64,000 nt of DNA. Source: Lutraria lutraria. Its lineage: Eukaryota > Mollusca > Bivalvia > Venerida > Mactridae. The notes beneath the pieces are model-generated. The model had not been told where the DNA came from. It did not search any database and worked only from the letters and a program-made list of their open reading frames with translations. This document shows positions 38,158-49,128 of this stretch, piece after piece. The DNA is taken from contig OZ026843.1 in the NCBI GenBank assembly GCA_964023205.1, forward strand, positions 1,535,029-1,599,028, in the 5' to 3' direction. Numbering within the stretch: the first letter of the stretch is position 1; each line of letters starts with the position of its first letter. The position numbers and the translations under genes were made by a program.

Positions 38158-38450
38158 TATAATTTGAATTTTGAAGTTTAGAAAGGGTTTTACGCGTTTA
38201 CTTCAGCCATTTACATTCTTGTAATGAAAACGTTTTTTGTGTATAGAACTGTGTTGGGCGATGGACATCACTGACAGACAAGTTTATGTACACAAAACAC
38301 CTGGGAAATCGGTGAAACGTAACATAAGCGAAAATGACATGCGGCATGTGCACAGCTACATCGACATCATTTAGTGTATAGATAACCATACTATCACACT
38401 GCTTCTATAGAATAAGGGAAAAAACGGAAAGAAATTCTACAAAATCAACC
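38158..38450. other. Probable 5' non-coding part of the Tc1 relic
   Basis: Sequence between family-T copy 2 and the transposase relic. A Tc1 element should have a terminal inverted repeat here, but I could not match any segment to the region after 39348, so the element may be truncated on one side. Confidence 0.35.
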
Positions 38451-39348
38451 ATGGGACGTCACCCTGGAATGATGTTAGAAGAACGTCAAAGAGCTTCAAA
38501 TATGCTCATGGCTGGAGCAAGGGAGGTCGCTCGACATTTCATTAGACATGAATCAACAATTAGTCGCCTGAGGAACAGACTTCAGCAAACAGCGACTGTT
38601 GCTGACCGACCTAAAACAACGCAACGAGAAGACCGTCTTATAACGACGTCTTCTTGACGTAACCGGTTCATGTCTGGTCGAAAGTTAGGCCGTCACCTTT
38701 GGAACACTACTGGGACTGACGGCGAGACACCGCCAGGCCAGACTCAAATGGGTTCGAACCCATCGCCACTGGACACGCAGACAATGGAGCGACGTTTTGT
38801 TCACAGATGAGTCACGTTTCAACGTGTCATTTGCAGACGGTAGGATACGTGTTTGGAGGATAGGGGCGAAAGGTTGGCCCTTGATAACGTCGTCCAACGA
38901 GACCGCTACGGTGGTTTGGGCCGGAATATACCATGATGGAAAGACTGATCTTATCACCGTGGCTGACAATTTGACTGCACAGAGGTACTGTGACGAAATC
39001 ATCCGGCCTGTTGCTGTACCATTTATGCAACAACGCAACGTTGGAATTTTCCAACAAGACAATGCCCGCCCACACACTGCACGGCACACTCAGAATAGTT
39101 TAAGCCTCAACAATGTAAATGTGCTACTGTGGCCCGCACGATCACCAGATATTTCGCCTATTGAGCACTTGTGGGACCATTTAGGTCGGAAGGTGAGAGA
39201 AAATCATGACGTCAATTGCGTACGTGACATTGAACGTGCACTTCATCATGAGTGGGCCAGAATCCCTCTATGGGTCACTAGAAAGCTCATTCGTAGCATG
39301 AGACGGCGATGCAATGCTGTTTTGGCTGGCCTCTTACCCCAGGGATAA
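38451..39348 (+). pseudogene. Tc1-like transposase relic (DD34E), inactivated
   Basis: The first part (38451-38657) encodes an N-terminal helix-turn-helix region of the Tc1 type (begins MGRHPGMMLEERQRASN; 'EVARHFIRHESTISRL' is the recognition-helix region). It meets a TGA stop at 38655-38657. The same frame continues after it ('RNRFMSGRKLGRHLW') until about 38715, where the frame shifts. The second frame ('LTARHRQARLKWVRTH' onward) runs unbroken to the stop at 39346. It carries the catalytic triad: D at 38806-38808 (FTDESRF), D at 39058-39060 (QDNARPH) and E at 39163-39165 (SPDISPIEHLW), with 34 residues between the last two. The relic totals about 300 codons; Tc1 transposases are usually about 340. 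The enzyme would cut and paste its element into TA sites. The stop and frameshift make this copy non-functional. Minus-strand frames of 134 and 86 codons here are shadows. Confidence 0.93.
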
Positions 39349-39498
39349 TACATTTCTGAACTTGCTTAACTTTTTTCCATCAGTATTTTAGAAACCACCA
39401 CATACTGATATGCGCAGTTAAAATCCTAAACAACACGGCGACGTTCTTGGTTCTGGACTAAGTTATAATATAGGTAAAATAGTAATTTAATATAACGT

Positions 39499-39662
39499 AC
39501 AGATCAACCTCTCCAAAGCGGCCATCTCTTGAGTCTCCCTTCAACAACAGCATGTTTTTCCCACTGCACATTTGCACTATTAATTTAACCTCTCGAAAGC
39601 AACATCCTCTAAACAAAAGGACATGTTTTTTCTACTCCCAAAGGGTGTTGCTTTGGAGAGCT
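39499..39662. repeat. Dispersed repeat, copy 2 ('AACCTCTCCAAAGCGGCC')
   Basis: It shares ordered blocks with 9671-9808. Here both halves contain complementary phrases ('CTCTCCAAAGCGGCC' and 'GTTGCTTTGGAGAG'), so the copy can fold back on itself. It lies about 150 bp after the Tc1 relic. It does not match the other side of that relic, so it is probably unrelated to it. Confidence 0.65.
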
Positions 39663-41734
39663 TGCACTGAACATACTTTTTGACATTTCATTAATTCGGA
39701 TTCATAAATTCGCAACCAATTGTTTAATTTACTACAGATTTGAAGTATACCTACATGATAGCATGTGTGGCTCTTAATATAGAATTGTGCTCTTTTCGAA
39801 AATTCCACTGCACAGACTGTTATTAAATCGTCCCAAATGTTTACAAGCTCTCCTTGAGTTAGCTATGACGCGGCATAACATATACTCATATCCTTTATGA
39901 GTTCATGTCGCATCGACTTTTACAGAAATACATTAATTTAACGAATGTGGGCTAAAGATAATAGCATTGCCCTAGAAATAAAATGAAGATTCGGTGGATA
40001 CAAATAAACGCCTGCTTTATAACTTAGATATCAATCACAATACTCATTTACATGTAACACACAACTAAACCACTACCCACATAAAACTAAATAATGCATT
40101 CGTTAAATTATTTAGACATGACAACAATGCAATTTAGTGACAGAAGATTTGAAATTATTAGAATGGTCTTCCAAGCATACCACTTATATGAAAGGACCAA
40201 GTATGTAGCCTAAATCAATTGTCTTATTTAATGGGGACATAACGTTGATTGGGATACATGGATGCTTCTTTTATCAGCATGTGAATTACGTATAACTAAC
40301 TAATGTAGTATTCAACAAATAAGAAGTGCACGAGTCTTATTGTCATCTCAATACAAACCAGTCTGTGTACTACATAGAGCTTGATTGAGAAATACAAATT
40401 TAAAGTAATGCACTGCCTTTAGATGGATTGTTCATGTTTTATTTTTCACATAAATGCATTTCCAGGAAAGTCTGTAATTATATTACACTGGAGGCCAATC
40501 GGGATAAGAAATGTAATCTCCACAAAGTAAAATCAAAATTAATTCAAAATTTACAATTTCAAGATGTATATGTTTCGCTGGTGCGTTTGAGCGATTATCT
40601 TTCAATTTGTCTCCCAAAATAAACCCATGTGAATAAATACATAATTTTGTACTTATATATCAAACATAATATGTCTTACTATGTAATAAAGACATTCCCT
40701 ACAGAACACACATCCTCACTAACTTGAAGAAATGTTGTAATCAGTTGCTAATAGAATCATTTTGACTCCACCAAGACTTTAGATTATTTCATATAATAAA
40801 GATTCATCGATTGTCATTCTATCCGTACAGATAGTTCAACTTTTATATTTAATATGAGAGAAAACCACTACAAAGATACGTAGTTTGAAATAGTATTTAT
40901 ACAAATCCCATCATCGTTATAATACCTCATTCCTCCAAAATCTTCTTTCCCAAAACCAATCGAACAAATAGGACCATGCACAGTATGGAAAACAAAACAC
41001 AGATTCTATTGGTTCAGCCACCAATACCGCAATTGGTTTAACTCATTATTGGGCCCTACCCCTAACACTTGTTCCTCAGGAAAAACATGAATAACAATAA
41101 AAGATACAAAAATAAAGCATTGTGCAATAAACATCTTACTTTTATCATAATCACAAGTTGTCTACTCATGTACTCCATAGCATGTAACAAATAGTCTTAA
41201 TTTCGATGGCATATACTAGTGCTGAATGGCTGTACAAAGCCTGAACCAGAATAAATATAACCAAAGACAAACAGCCCCCAACCTATGTCTCCCACCCCAT
41301 CACATCTTAAATCTTCTAACCATGAGTTATGTTTAAAATATTACAAATTAAGGTATTAAATTGCTAATACTGTACTTTCCTCACGTATCTGCTCAATGTT
41401 GCACAAAAATGTTGATAAATAGAACATAGAATTGATAAATACTGCCCAATTAACATTATATCTTTGATAGTTAACTTGGTTTCTTCAATTTATTTTACGA
41501 CACATTCTTTTAATTTTGAATAAGGTATAGCTCTTGTTGAAAAAATGGAAAAACATGAATGTCTGTATATATTCAAGATGGCCAATAATTTCCTTCATCA
41601 AATAAGATTAATACTGAGCTATTGTATCTTTTTGCCATGACTTTTTATTGACATATACTGTAATTTTTCTTTGATATTTAAAGAATGGGTTACTTCCATA
41701 GACGTCAGTGCAACTTTTTAAAGTGAAATTAACA
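39663..41734. other. Unannotated AT-rich DNA
   Basis: No gene, array or inverted repeat recognised in about 2 kb. The longest frame (64 codons at 40428-40622) has no family resemblance. Confidence 0.5.
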
Positions 41735-41845
41735 CAAAGGAATGTCTTTATTATTTAAAAATCCCGTGGTAAATCATTCTCTATCATGGAAACCTATAAG
41801 ACATTATAAATATTTCCAAAACCTGTCCGCTCCATTAAGAGACAA
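41735..41845 (+). repeat. Dispersed repeat pair X, copy 2
   Basis: Same-strand homologue of 20583-20692. Shared phrases include 'AAAGGAATGTCTTTATTATTT' (partly), 'GGTAAATCATTC', 'CTATCATGGAAACCTATAA' and 'CCTGTCCGCTCCATTA'. The family is not identified. Confidence 0.7.
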
Positions 41846-43093
41846 TAATTGTCAAAGCTAGGATCCTAAAATTTAGCATCCCGTTCTGAGTTTCTATTTT
41901 TGTTCTCAATAATCTAATAAGAACATTGTTTGTAGAATTCGAGTAATTACTTCGTGTCTATGGCGATACCAATTTACATACGTTCGTTTATTTCTTAACC
42001 CAATAAGAAACTTTTAGTCATGTCATTAACACTCTTGTAGCGAGAAAAATGAGGAAGTTATTCTGAATAATATTATCTGTACCATTAAAATCATTGGGTT
42101 TGTTAACTAACAAGAGCCTGATACAAGACATTTCAGCAAAACATAAATTTTGATTGCATTTGAACTGAATAGTGTGACATAAATTATGCGAAACGTATGG
42201 ATGCAGATATTTGTCTGCCAGACTTATGGTATTCCTAATACAAATGGTTTTAATGCTATTTAATCAACTTATCATTAATTTGTATCATTTAAGTCATGTA
42301 TTTTATGTATATGATATCCTACATATTATGTATCGTATATTTCATGTATTTGTGAAGCCGGCTGTTCACTTATTGTTATATACTTTGTCTTCGTCAGGGC
42401 CTACGCCAGCAACGGTCGTTTTAGATCTAGATTGCAATACCTTCATATTTTAAATAAAATTATTTTATTTGTCGAAGAAAGCATTTCATTTCAGTTAATT
42501 ATGAGTATCAATACAAGACAAGCTATATCCTCAGTAAGTGGAGGTGTACTTGATGTTTCACAAAATAGTTTATTTTTCCTATAAACCATTATACTGCAAA
42601 GTGTCCGCATTTAATATTCTGAATCATTTTGTTGTTGACATGGCGCATTAAGACAGGGTGTATTCATATTCCTAAAACCATGTTTGTCGCATGGCCCTTG
42701 CCAATTCCACAAAAGATGGAGGTAATAATTATTGTCTTTCCCATTTTAACAATGCTGGTCCTTTTCTACAAATGTTAAACAGACCATTAGTGATATGATT
42801 CGTTAAAATTTACTTTATATTTATATCGATCAAGATAATCGGATAAAGCCCTGACTCGGTTAGTAAATAAAATCTTAATTCAATATTTCATACACCGGTC
42901 TGTCACAATCTTTGGAGATCCTTCGAATATGGCTCCCCGGGGAAATGTATTCGCAATCGTTTTCGTATACGGCTCCCAAGCGAGCTCTATCCGTCGAGTA
43001 TAACTACCGTACTAAATCAGATGTTGTATTCGGAGTAGTTGCTGCTTTTCTTCGGACAAAGATTTCTTATTATCTGATGCAAGATCAAATTCA
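41846..43093. other. Unannotated DNA
   Basis: No gene recognised. Frames of 80 codons (42211-42453) and 61 codons (42912-43097) have no recognisable domain. The last part, around 42900-43080, is less AT-rich than its surroundings and could be a repeat or exon fragment, but I cannot place it. Confidence 0.4.
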
Positions 43094-43691
43094 TTAAAGC
43101 CCCATTAGCTTTTTGCTGTAGAAAAATATATGCAAAAACATTTATTTGCTGATTTTATCCAAAGATAATTATTACTGACGAAACAAGCCCCTTATTAATT
43201 TCACTGTGATTTTTGCCTTTGTAAACTTGAAATATGTAGAGCGCGTGACGTCACTTTACCAATACATTTATAAGCTTATGGGACTTTAAATGTGATGCTG
43301 GCCTTCATATGAGATATCTAACCAGTTATCATTGGTCTTAATAGGTTCTGCTTGTTCTATAACAGAGGAATCCGGTGTGTTTTCCTCCCGTGCATACGTT
43401 ATAGCAAGAAAAAATCTTTCCGAAACTACTATCGTATTTTTTTCAATATCATTGAAATAATTACTATTTATAGAACAGCTGTGTTTTCCCGCAGTCATGC
43501 TATACACACGTAGTAAAGTGACGTCACGCGCTCTAATTATTTCAAGTTTACAAAAGCAAAAATCACAGTGAACTGAGTGTTTTCAGACGAAAAAGGGCTT
43601 GTTTCGTCGGTAATAATTATCTTGGGATAATATCAGCAATTAAATGTTTTTGTATATATTTTTCTACAGCAAAAAGCTAATGGGGCTTTAA
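43094..43691. mobile_element. Long-TIR MITE with TTAA ends, 598 bp
   Basis: Left arm (43094-43255) and right arm (43505-43691) are inverted copies about 160-185 bp long. They begin TTAAAGCCCCATTAGC and share 'TTTTTGCTGTAGAAAAATAT', 'AATAATTAT' and 'GACGAAACAAG'. Each arm ends inward in GCGTGACGTCAC, so a perfect TGACGTCA palindrome occurs at 43246-43253 and 43519-43526. The central 250 bp has a 73-codon minus frame (43286-43507) of unknown meaning. Diverged relatives of arm and centre occur at 54914-55008 and 55879-56000. Confidence 0.82.
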
Positions 43692-43770
43692 TGCTTCAGA
43701 TTAAGGATAATTTTATAGTTTATTCAGACACATGACGACAGGATATGCATTTACGATACAATAGCCATGT

Positions 43771-43860
43771 AGTACGACAATACGCTAGAGTACGACAATA
43801 CGACAGAGTACGACAATACGCTAGAGTACGACAATACGCTAGAGTACGACAATACGCCAG
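43771..43860. repeat. 18-bp minisatellite, five copies
   Basis: Unit AGTACGACAATACGCTAG starts at 43771, 43789, 43807, 43825 and 43843, with CTAG, ACAG or CCAG endings. The minus strand reads as a six-residue repeat (RTLAYC) within a 70-codon frame. Not a gene on this evidence. Confidence 0.92.
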
Positions 43861-44052
43861 AGTGCGGACCTGTACCACATCGGTAGAAGAAGAAGAGTAA
43901 TAAGAGTGTCCGTCTGTCGCTCCGTCTGTCATGTAAATGTCTAAATGATGTGAACTCTGTCTGTTGTTATAGTTTATTAAGTCATTAACAGGGTTAAAGG
44001 TTGTATTGGGATGAATGGACGAGATGTACGTGTATTGTGGGATAACATTAAC

Positions 44053-45176
44053 AACAAGAGGGCCAAGATGGCCCTATATCGCTCACATGACAATCACTGT
44101 TCACTCATTGTTTTGAACCGGTGACCTAGTTTTAGACCCCAGACGACATATGTTCGAATTTGTCTCACATATCATTAAGACAAACAGTCTGACTAGGTTT
44201 GGTGAAGATACGATCAAAATTTGACATCTACAGTGTTAATAAGGTTTTCCTAAGATTTGACCTTGTGACCTGGTTTTTGACCCTAGGTGACCCATATTTG
44301 AACTTGTCCTTACTATCATTAAGACAAACAAGATCCATTCAAAACCATGACATTTAGAGCTTTTACAAGATTTTTACCTAAGATTTGACGTTGTGACCCA
44401 GTTTTTGAACCCGGCTGACCCATGTTCATCCTTGACCCACATATCATTGAGGCAAACATTTTGACAAGGTTTGGTGAAGATCCAATTAAAACTGTGACAT
44501 CTACAGTGTTAACAAAGTTTTCCTAAGATTTAACCTGGTGACCTAGTTATTGACCCCAGATGACCCATATTTATACTTGACCGTTATATCATTAAAACAA
44601 ACGATTTGACCAAGTTTGGTGAAGATCCAATAATAACTGAAATCTACAGTGTTAACATGGTTTTTCATAAGATTTGACCTAGCGACCTAGTTTTTGACCC
44701 AAGATGACCCATGTTCGAACTCGTCCAAGATATTATGAAGACAAACATTCTGACAAGGTTTCATGATCATCCAATCAAAACAGTGACTTCTAGAGTGTTC
44801 ACAAGGTTTTCCAGCAATTTGCCCTAGTGACCTAATTTTACTACAGAAATGACCCATTATCAAACTTGACCTACATATTATTAAAATAAACATTCTGACA
44901 AAGTTTCATTAAGATACAGTCAAAACAGTGATTTCTAAAGTGTTCACAAGGTTTTCCCTTATTTAGCCCTGGTGACCTAGTTTTTGACCCCAAATGGCCC
45001 AATATCGAACTCGTCCGAGATTTTGTTGATATTAACATTCTGACCCAGTTTTGCTAAAATTGAGCCAAAAATGTGGCCCCTAGTGTGGTCACAACATAAA
45101 GTTTGACGACGCACACCGCACGACGCCGGACGGAGAGTGATCCTAATAGCTCACTTTGTGACATGTGAGCTAAAAA
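44053..45176 (+). repeat. Dispersed repeat family A, copy A2 (most complete, 1.1 kb)
   Basis: It starts with ACAAGAGGGCCAAGATGG and CCCTATATCGCTCAC, in which GGGCC and GGCCC can pair. About six diverged subunits of roughly 150-175 bp follow, each built of 'GACCTGGTGACCTAGTTTTTG', 'GACCC.AGATGACCCAT', 'AAGACAAACA.TCTGAC', 'TGGTGAAGATCCAATCAAAAC' and 'CATCTACAGTGTTAAC'. It ends with a CG-rich phrase (GACGCACACCGCACGACG) and GCTCAC...GTGAGCTAAAAA. I recognise this as a widespread bivalve repeat; its transposition class is unknown to me. No open frame is conserved through it. Confidence 0.85.
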
Positions 45177-45606
45177 GGGATCAAACTGATAACTCACAAT
45201 CTGCCTTGTGAGAATATGTTTGACAATCTGTCTGTAGTCCGTTTTGATTTTGTCTCTGGAAAACTGCGATAATAAAAACTCAGAAACTCTTAAACGTTTT
45301 AAATGTTCTCTCTAAACTCATCTAATGAAAGAACTCCATGATGAATTGAAATAATTATACCGTCATTGTAAAACGTCTGTGATGTGTATCGTTTTATGTG
45401 ATATGTTTCTATGTTACACCAGAATGTTTTCATGACGGTCGACTAGGATGTCCATGAACATAATTATTTTATTCATACTTTTTAATCAAATCTAATTATT
45501 GATATATTAATATATTTTGGACCCTATTTATGTTGGACCCTATTGGAAATAAGCCCCAGGACTAAATAGGCTATCCATTGTTTCGGTACATTATTACATC
45601 TTTTTA
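45177..45606. other. Unannotated spacer
   Basis: AT-rich unique sequence between repeats A2 and C. No gene seen. Confidence 0.5.
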
Positions 45607-45995
45607 ACAAGATGTGTTTCAAAAACACAATGCCCCCTCCGGGTGCCCTATGACTTGAAAATGCACAAAACAAACAAAGGGCCATAATTCCGTAAAAATA
45701 ATGTAATCACAAAACCCGGAATATATGTGCGTTTTTTTTGTAACAACAAGTCTGTGAAAGTTTCGTCAAAATCCCATGAAAAAAGAGGAGTAGTATCCTA
45801 AAAAATGTACGAATTTTTTAAACACCATGACCCCTTGACCTACTGACCTGAAAATGCCCAAGAAAAATGTCATGAGGAACCTACATACAATGTATATGAA
45901 GTTTACTGAATGTAGGTGCAAGCGTTTTGATTGTATAGGCAAGGTTAAAGTTTGGTACAAATAGACAAACAGAGAGGCCAAAAACAATATGCTCA
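45607..45995 (+). repeat. Dispersed repeat family C, about 390 bp
   Basis: Begins AACAAGATGTGTTTCAAAAACACAA (GTGTTT and AAACAC can pair) and continues TGCCCCCTCCGGGTGCCC, 'GGGCCATAATTCCGTAAAAAT', 'GTGAAAGTTTCGTCAAAATC', 'CCATGACCCCTTGACC' and ends near 'GAGGCCAAAAACAATATGC'. A short repeat of this style is familiar from bivalve genomes. A 78-codon minus frame (45766-46002) spans it and is not a gene. Confidence 0.7.
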
Positions 45996-46184
45996 TATTC
46001 AAAACATGCCAAACATGAATTATTTTATGTACACATTTCTTTAACGTGACTTAATTGTGTAAATTCTATTTTATAATGATTATGCATGTACTGATTCATT
46101 AAGAATAAATAAAATTGATATTATGTGCATGCGTTCATTTAATCATTGGTCTACACGAATAGACAACTCCTGCTTAACCATGTC

Positions 46185-46545
46185 CAAATGACTCTCAGTG
46201 AAGACATTGATTTTCGTCGACAAAATTTTCGTATATCATCATTTTGATTTAAGTACATGCAAGTTGTATTCGACTTTGCACGTTTTCTCCGTGTTCAGCT
46301 CTCAAATGTAAAGAATAGAGCCATCTGGAGGAGCTTTATACAACAATATCCCTATAGGGTGTGTCACTGAACTGTTGTCAACATATAATGATTTACTTCA
46401 CGAGAAACTAACGATCAAAATGTCTGTAAGACAGTAACACCATTTGGCCAAATGACTTTCAGCCCAGATCAGCCCAGAAACTGGTTTTCGCCGACATCAT
46501 TTCGCATATCATTATTTTGATTAAAGTACATGCGAGTTGTATCCA
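46185..46545. repeat. Diverged local direct duplication
   Basis: Two blocks (about 46185-46272 and 46455-46545) share 'CCAAATGACT(C/T)TCAG', 'TTTTCG(T/C)CGACA', 'ATATCAT(C/T)ATTTTGATT' and 'AAGTACATGC(A/G)AGTTGTAT', in order and on the same strand. They are about 80% alike by eye. Between them is sequence without a counterpart. It could be two copies of an unidentified repeat or a local duplication. Confidence 0.65.
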
Positions 46546-47400
46546 AAAATAAGAAACATCTGTATCTTCAGAATCGGACCCGATACGATTCATGTCCACA
46601 CTTTCAAACATATACTGCTTCGAGAATTATTTTGATTACTTGTAATAGAAAGAAACAAGTATCTTCATTTTGTTATAGAACACCGTTCTATATGTTTACT
46701 ATAATTGGTCTGTTCATAATTATTTGTTTGACTTATTTTCTAAACATTTACACAATAAAATAACTCAACCAACTAGAAGCAGGTTTTGCAGGTTCGATTG
46801 GTTAGGAGTCCTTTAATATGCCAGTATTCTCTAAAAAGTCGGTACCACTTTTTTAATTGCTAGGAAACAAATTATTTTGCGACACGTTCAATTATTCATT
46901 GTGTCTACAGCTCGCTAGGTCATTGAGTACGTCGTTCTCCTGATTAGTTTGATATTAAGGCCAAATTTAGAAAAAAGTATCATCCTTTTATCACGGTAAA
47001 ATTATTATCAAAAGAAATTTCGTGCACGGGTCTGTTTTCTGCACTTGACCAGAGAAGATAGACCTGCCCACGTGCTCAATCATTTATATATAAGCACTTT
47101 AAGAATTTATTGTTTGTATAAACAATGTGTATGCTTTATGGCTATATAAGCATGAGCAATCACAAATTGGCGAGTCGAGTATACTTGAACCAATGATGGA
47201 CAAAATACTTTAAATGTGCCATATATACCACAGGTGGCAGTATCAGTGTTTGGTCCACAAATGACGAAAACAAAATTCCCGTCACAGATCTTATATATGA
47301 ACAAATATATATACTATCAAGGTGAAAAGCCTACTATATGTCTATATGCCAAACTGTGGAACATCGCATATCGTTGTTTCACCATAGAAGATGTGCGCTG
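46546..47400. other. Unannotated DNA
   Basis: No gene recognised; frames of 77 codons or fewer without family resemblance. It directly precedes the hAT-like element. Confidence 0.5.
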
Positions 47401-47817
47401 AAGGAAAGCAAAGGGGTTTGTCACGAAAAAAATAATTATTTTTTTGTTTCATGTAACCAATATATATATAGAAGGGAAAGAACTTCGACAATTCGAATTT
47501 TCCAACGCGTGTTATAAACTTCCATGTTATTGCAATGCAGTACAAAATATTTAACTCATATAGTGCAACGTATGGGCAACTCAACACGCTAACAGAAAAT
47601 GTATACTTTTACTACCTTTAAAGATATTCTAAACTCGCTATTGAAGATTTTTCACTCGAAAAATGGTCAAATTTTACAGAACGACACACTGTCGTAAAAT
47701 CGCAGCGTGTACAAATCTGTAGCGAAACTGATAAATTACAGGTAAAACTTCATGGAATGAGTCATAATTCATAACCAAACAGTATATTTATATAATATAT
47801 TGTATAATTTACTAACT

Positions 47818-48198
47818 GCTAATGATTTCACATCTCGGGATGCACTACTAATGAAGAATTTACGTTTTTGTTCAGTATTTTGCTTCCTTGATAGGTCACG
47901 TGACAATCGCCTAACTCGTGATGAAAGCTTAATTCTGATAGGATGAGCGATACTGTGTGGTATTTTTTAGGTATGGTTCCCGATAGAGTAGTGAAAAGGA
48001 TAGAGTGCACAGGGTACAAGTAAATTGTAAACAAATACCAACGGAGTATCGCTCATGCAATCAGATTTAAGCTTTCATCACGAGTTAGGCGATTGTCATG
48101 TGACCCGTCATGGAAGTAAACTTCGAGTAGCCGGCTTATTGAACAAAAAATACACAAATTCTTCGCTAAAAGAGCTTTCCGAGATGCGAAATCATTGG
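47818..48198. repeat. Inner inverted repeat nested in the hAT-like element
   Basis: The arms 47818-47953 and 48050-48198 are inverted copies sharing 'AATGATTTCNCATCTCGG', 'GAAGAATTTA' or 'GAAGAATTTG' and 'GTGACAATCGCCTAACTCGT', separated by about 96 bp. This is why a minus-strand frame (47828-48034) and a plus-strand frame (48055-48414) both appear to encode LSFHHELGDCHVT: they are the two arms and not two genes. Confidence 0.85.
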
Positions 48199-48282
48199 CA
48201 GTTAGTATATTATAGTGTTTTATTAGGAAGGCCCATTCTAAGAAGTTGTGTCAGTAATTTAACATTTCCACTCTGTACATGT

Positions 48283-49128
48283 ATACCGGTGGTTCAAGCT
48301 CCCCCCGTTTCAGAGTACCCCCGGGAATTTGAAAACGTTTTTAAGTTACCGGGAGGGGTACAATTAAAACGTTTTGAAATTACCCCCTCCATTTTCAAAT
48401 GCCCTACCCGGTAATCTGAAAACGTTTTCAGATTACCCCTGGGGGCGCTTTGAAAACGTTTTCAGAATACCCCCGGGTAATAATTCGAAAATTCATAATA
48501 AGAGAGAGCTTGCACACGAATAAGGAGATTACAATTTCAAACACATAAATGCATACATGTACTACAGTTATATGAGACTATACACGCGGTCCTTATGATG
48601 AAATCACACGACGAAATCAAATGCATCATATACTGACAAGTCCATTCCTTCATTATGGAATCCTATGAGCGTTATTGCTCAAATACCAATGCAATCTTTA
48701 ATCATTTTGACAAAAAATATATAAAAGCAATAATTTTTATTAACTATTGTTGGTTTTCTGATAACTAGTAAGTCTGGAATTGTACAGGTCATGTCTTGCA
48801 TTTTTGTTAATTAATTGAATAAAAGCGCGTACTCTCCATAACCCTAATAGGATTCCATAGCTTCATATAAGTATTGCGTATATTCAGTTTAGAAATACAG
48901 GAATTACATGTCAATAAACCATGTTGACTGTGAATCATTTAGTTTGAATTATAACCTGAAATATAAACGTTTTCGCCACAAATAATCAACATAGAGAGGG
49001 GGGATTATTAAAACGGGGAAGGGAGTTTGAAAACGTTTCAATGTTACCGGGGCCGGTACTTTGAAAACGTTTTTAAGTTACCGGGGGGTAACCTGAAAAA
49101 GGGGGAGCTTGAAAACGTTACACCGGTA
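48283..49128. mobile_element. Nested element with repeated AAAACGTTTT / CCCCCGGG modules
   Basis: The ends pair as inverted repeats: ACCGGTGGTTCAAGCTCCCCC at the left versus GGGGGAGCTTGAAAACG and ACACCGGT at the right. Near each end a module of about 35-45 bp recurs: a C/G-rich block (TACCCCCGGG, TTACCGGG, TTACCGGGGGG) followed by GAAAACGTTTT. Seven AAAACGTTTT-type palindromes lie at about 48331, 48366, 48417, 48452, 49030, 49063 and 49111. The middle (48490-48960) is AT-rich and unique. It sits wholly within the hAT-like element and is probably a secondary insertion. The family is unknown to me. Confidence 0.6.

Noticed and set aside
38685..39089. 134- and 86-codon minus-strand frames across the transposase relic
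   Set aside because: They are antisense shadows of the Tc1 frame, which has clear catalytic motifs on the plus strand.
47828..48414. Two opposite-strand frames both encoding LSFHHELGDCHVT, suggesting a duplicated gene
   Set aside because: They are the two arms of the inner inverted repeat in the hAT-like element.
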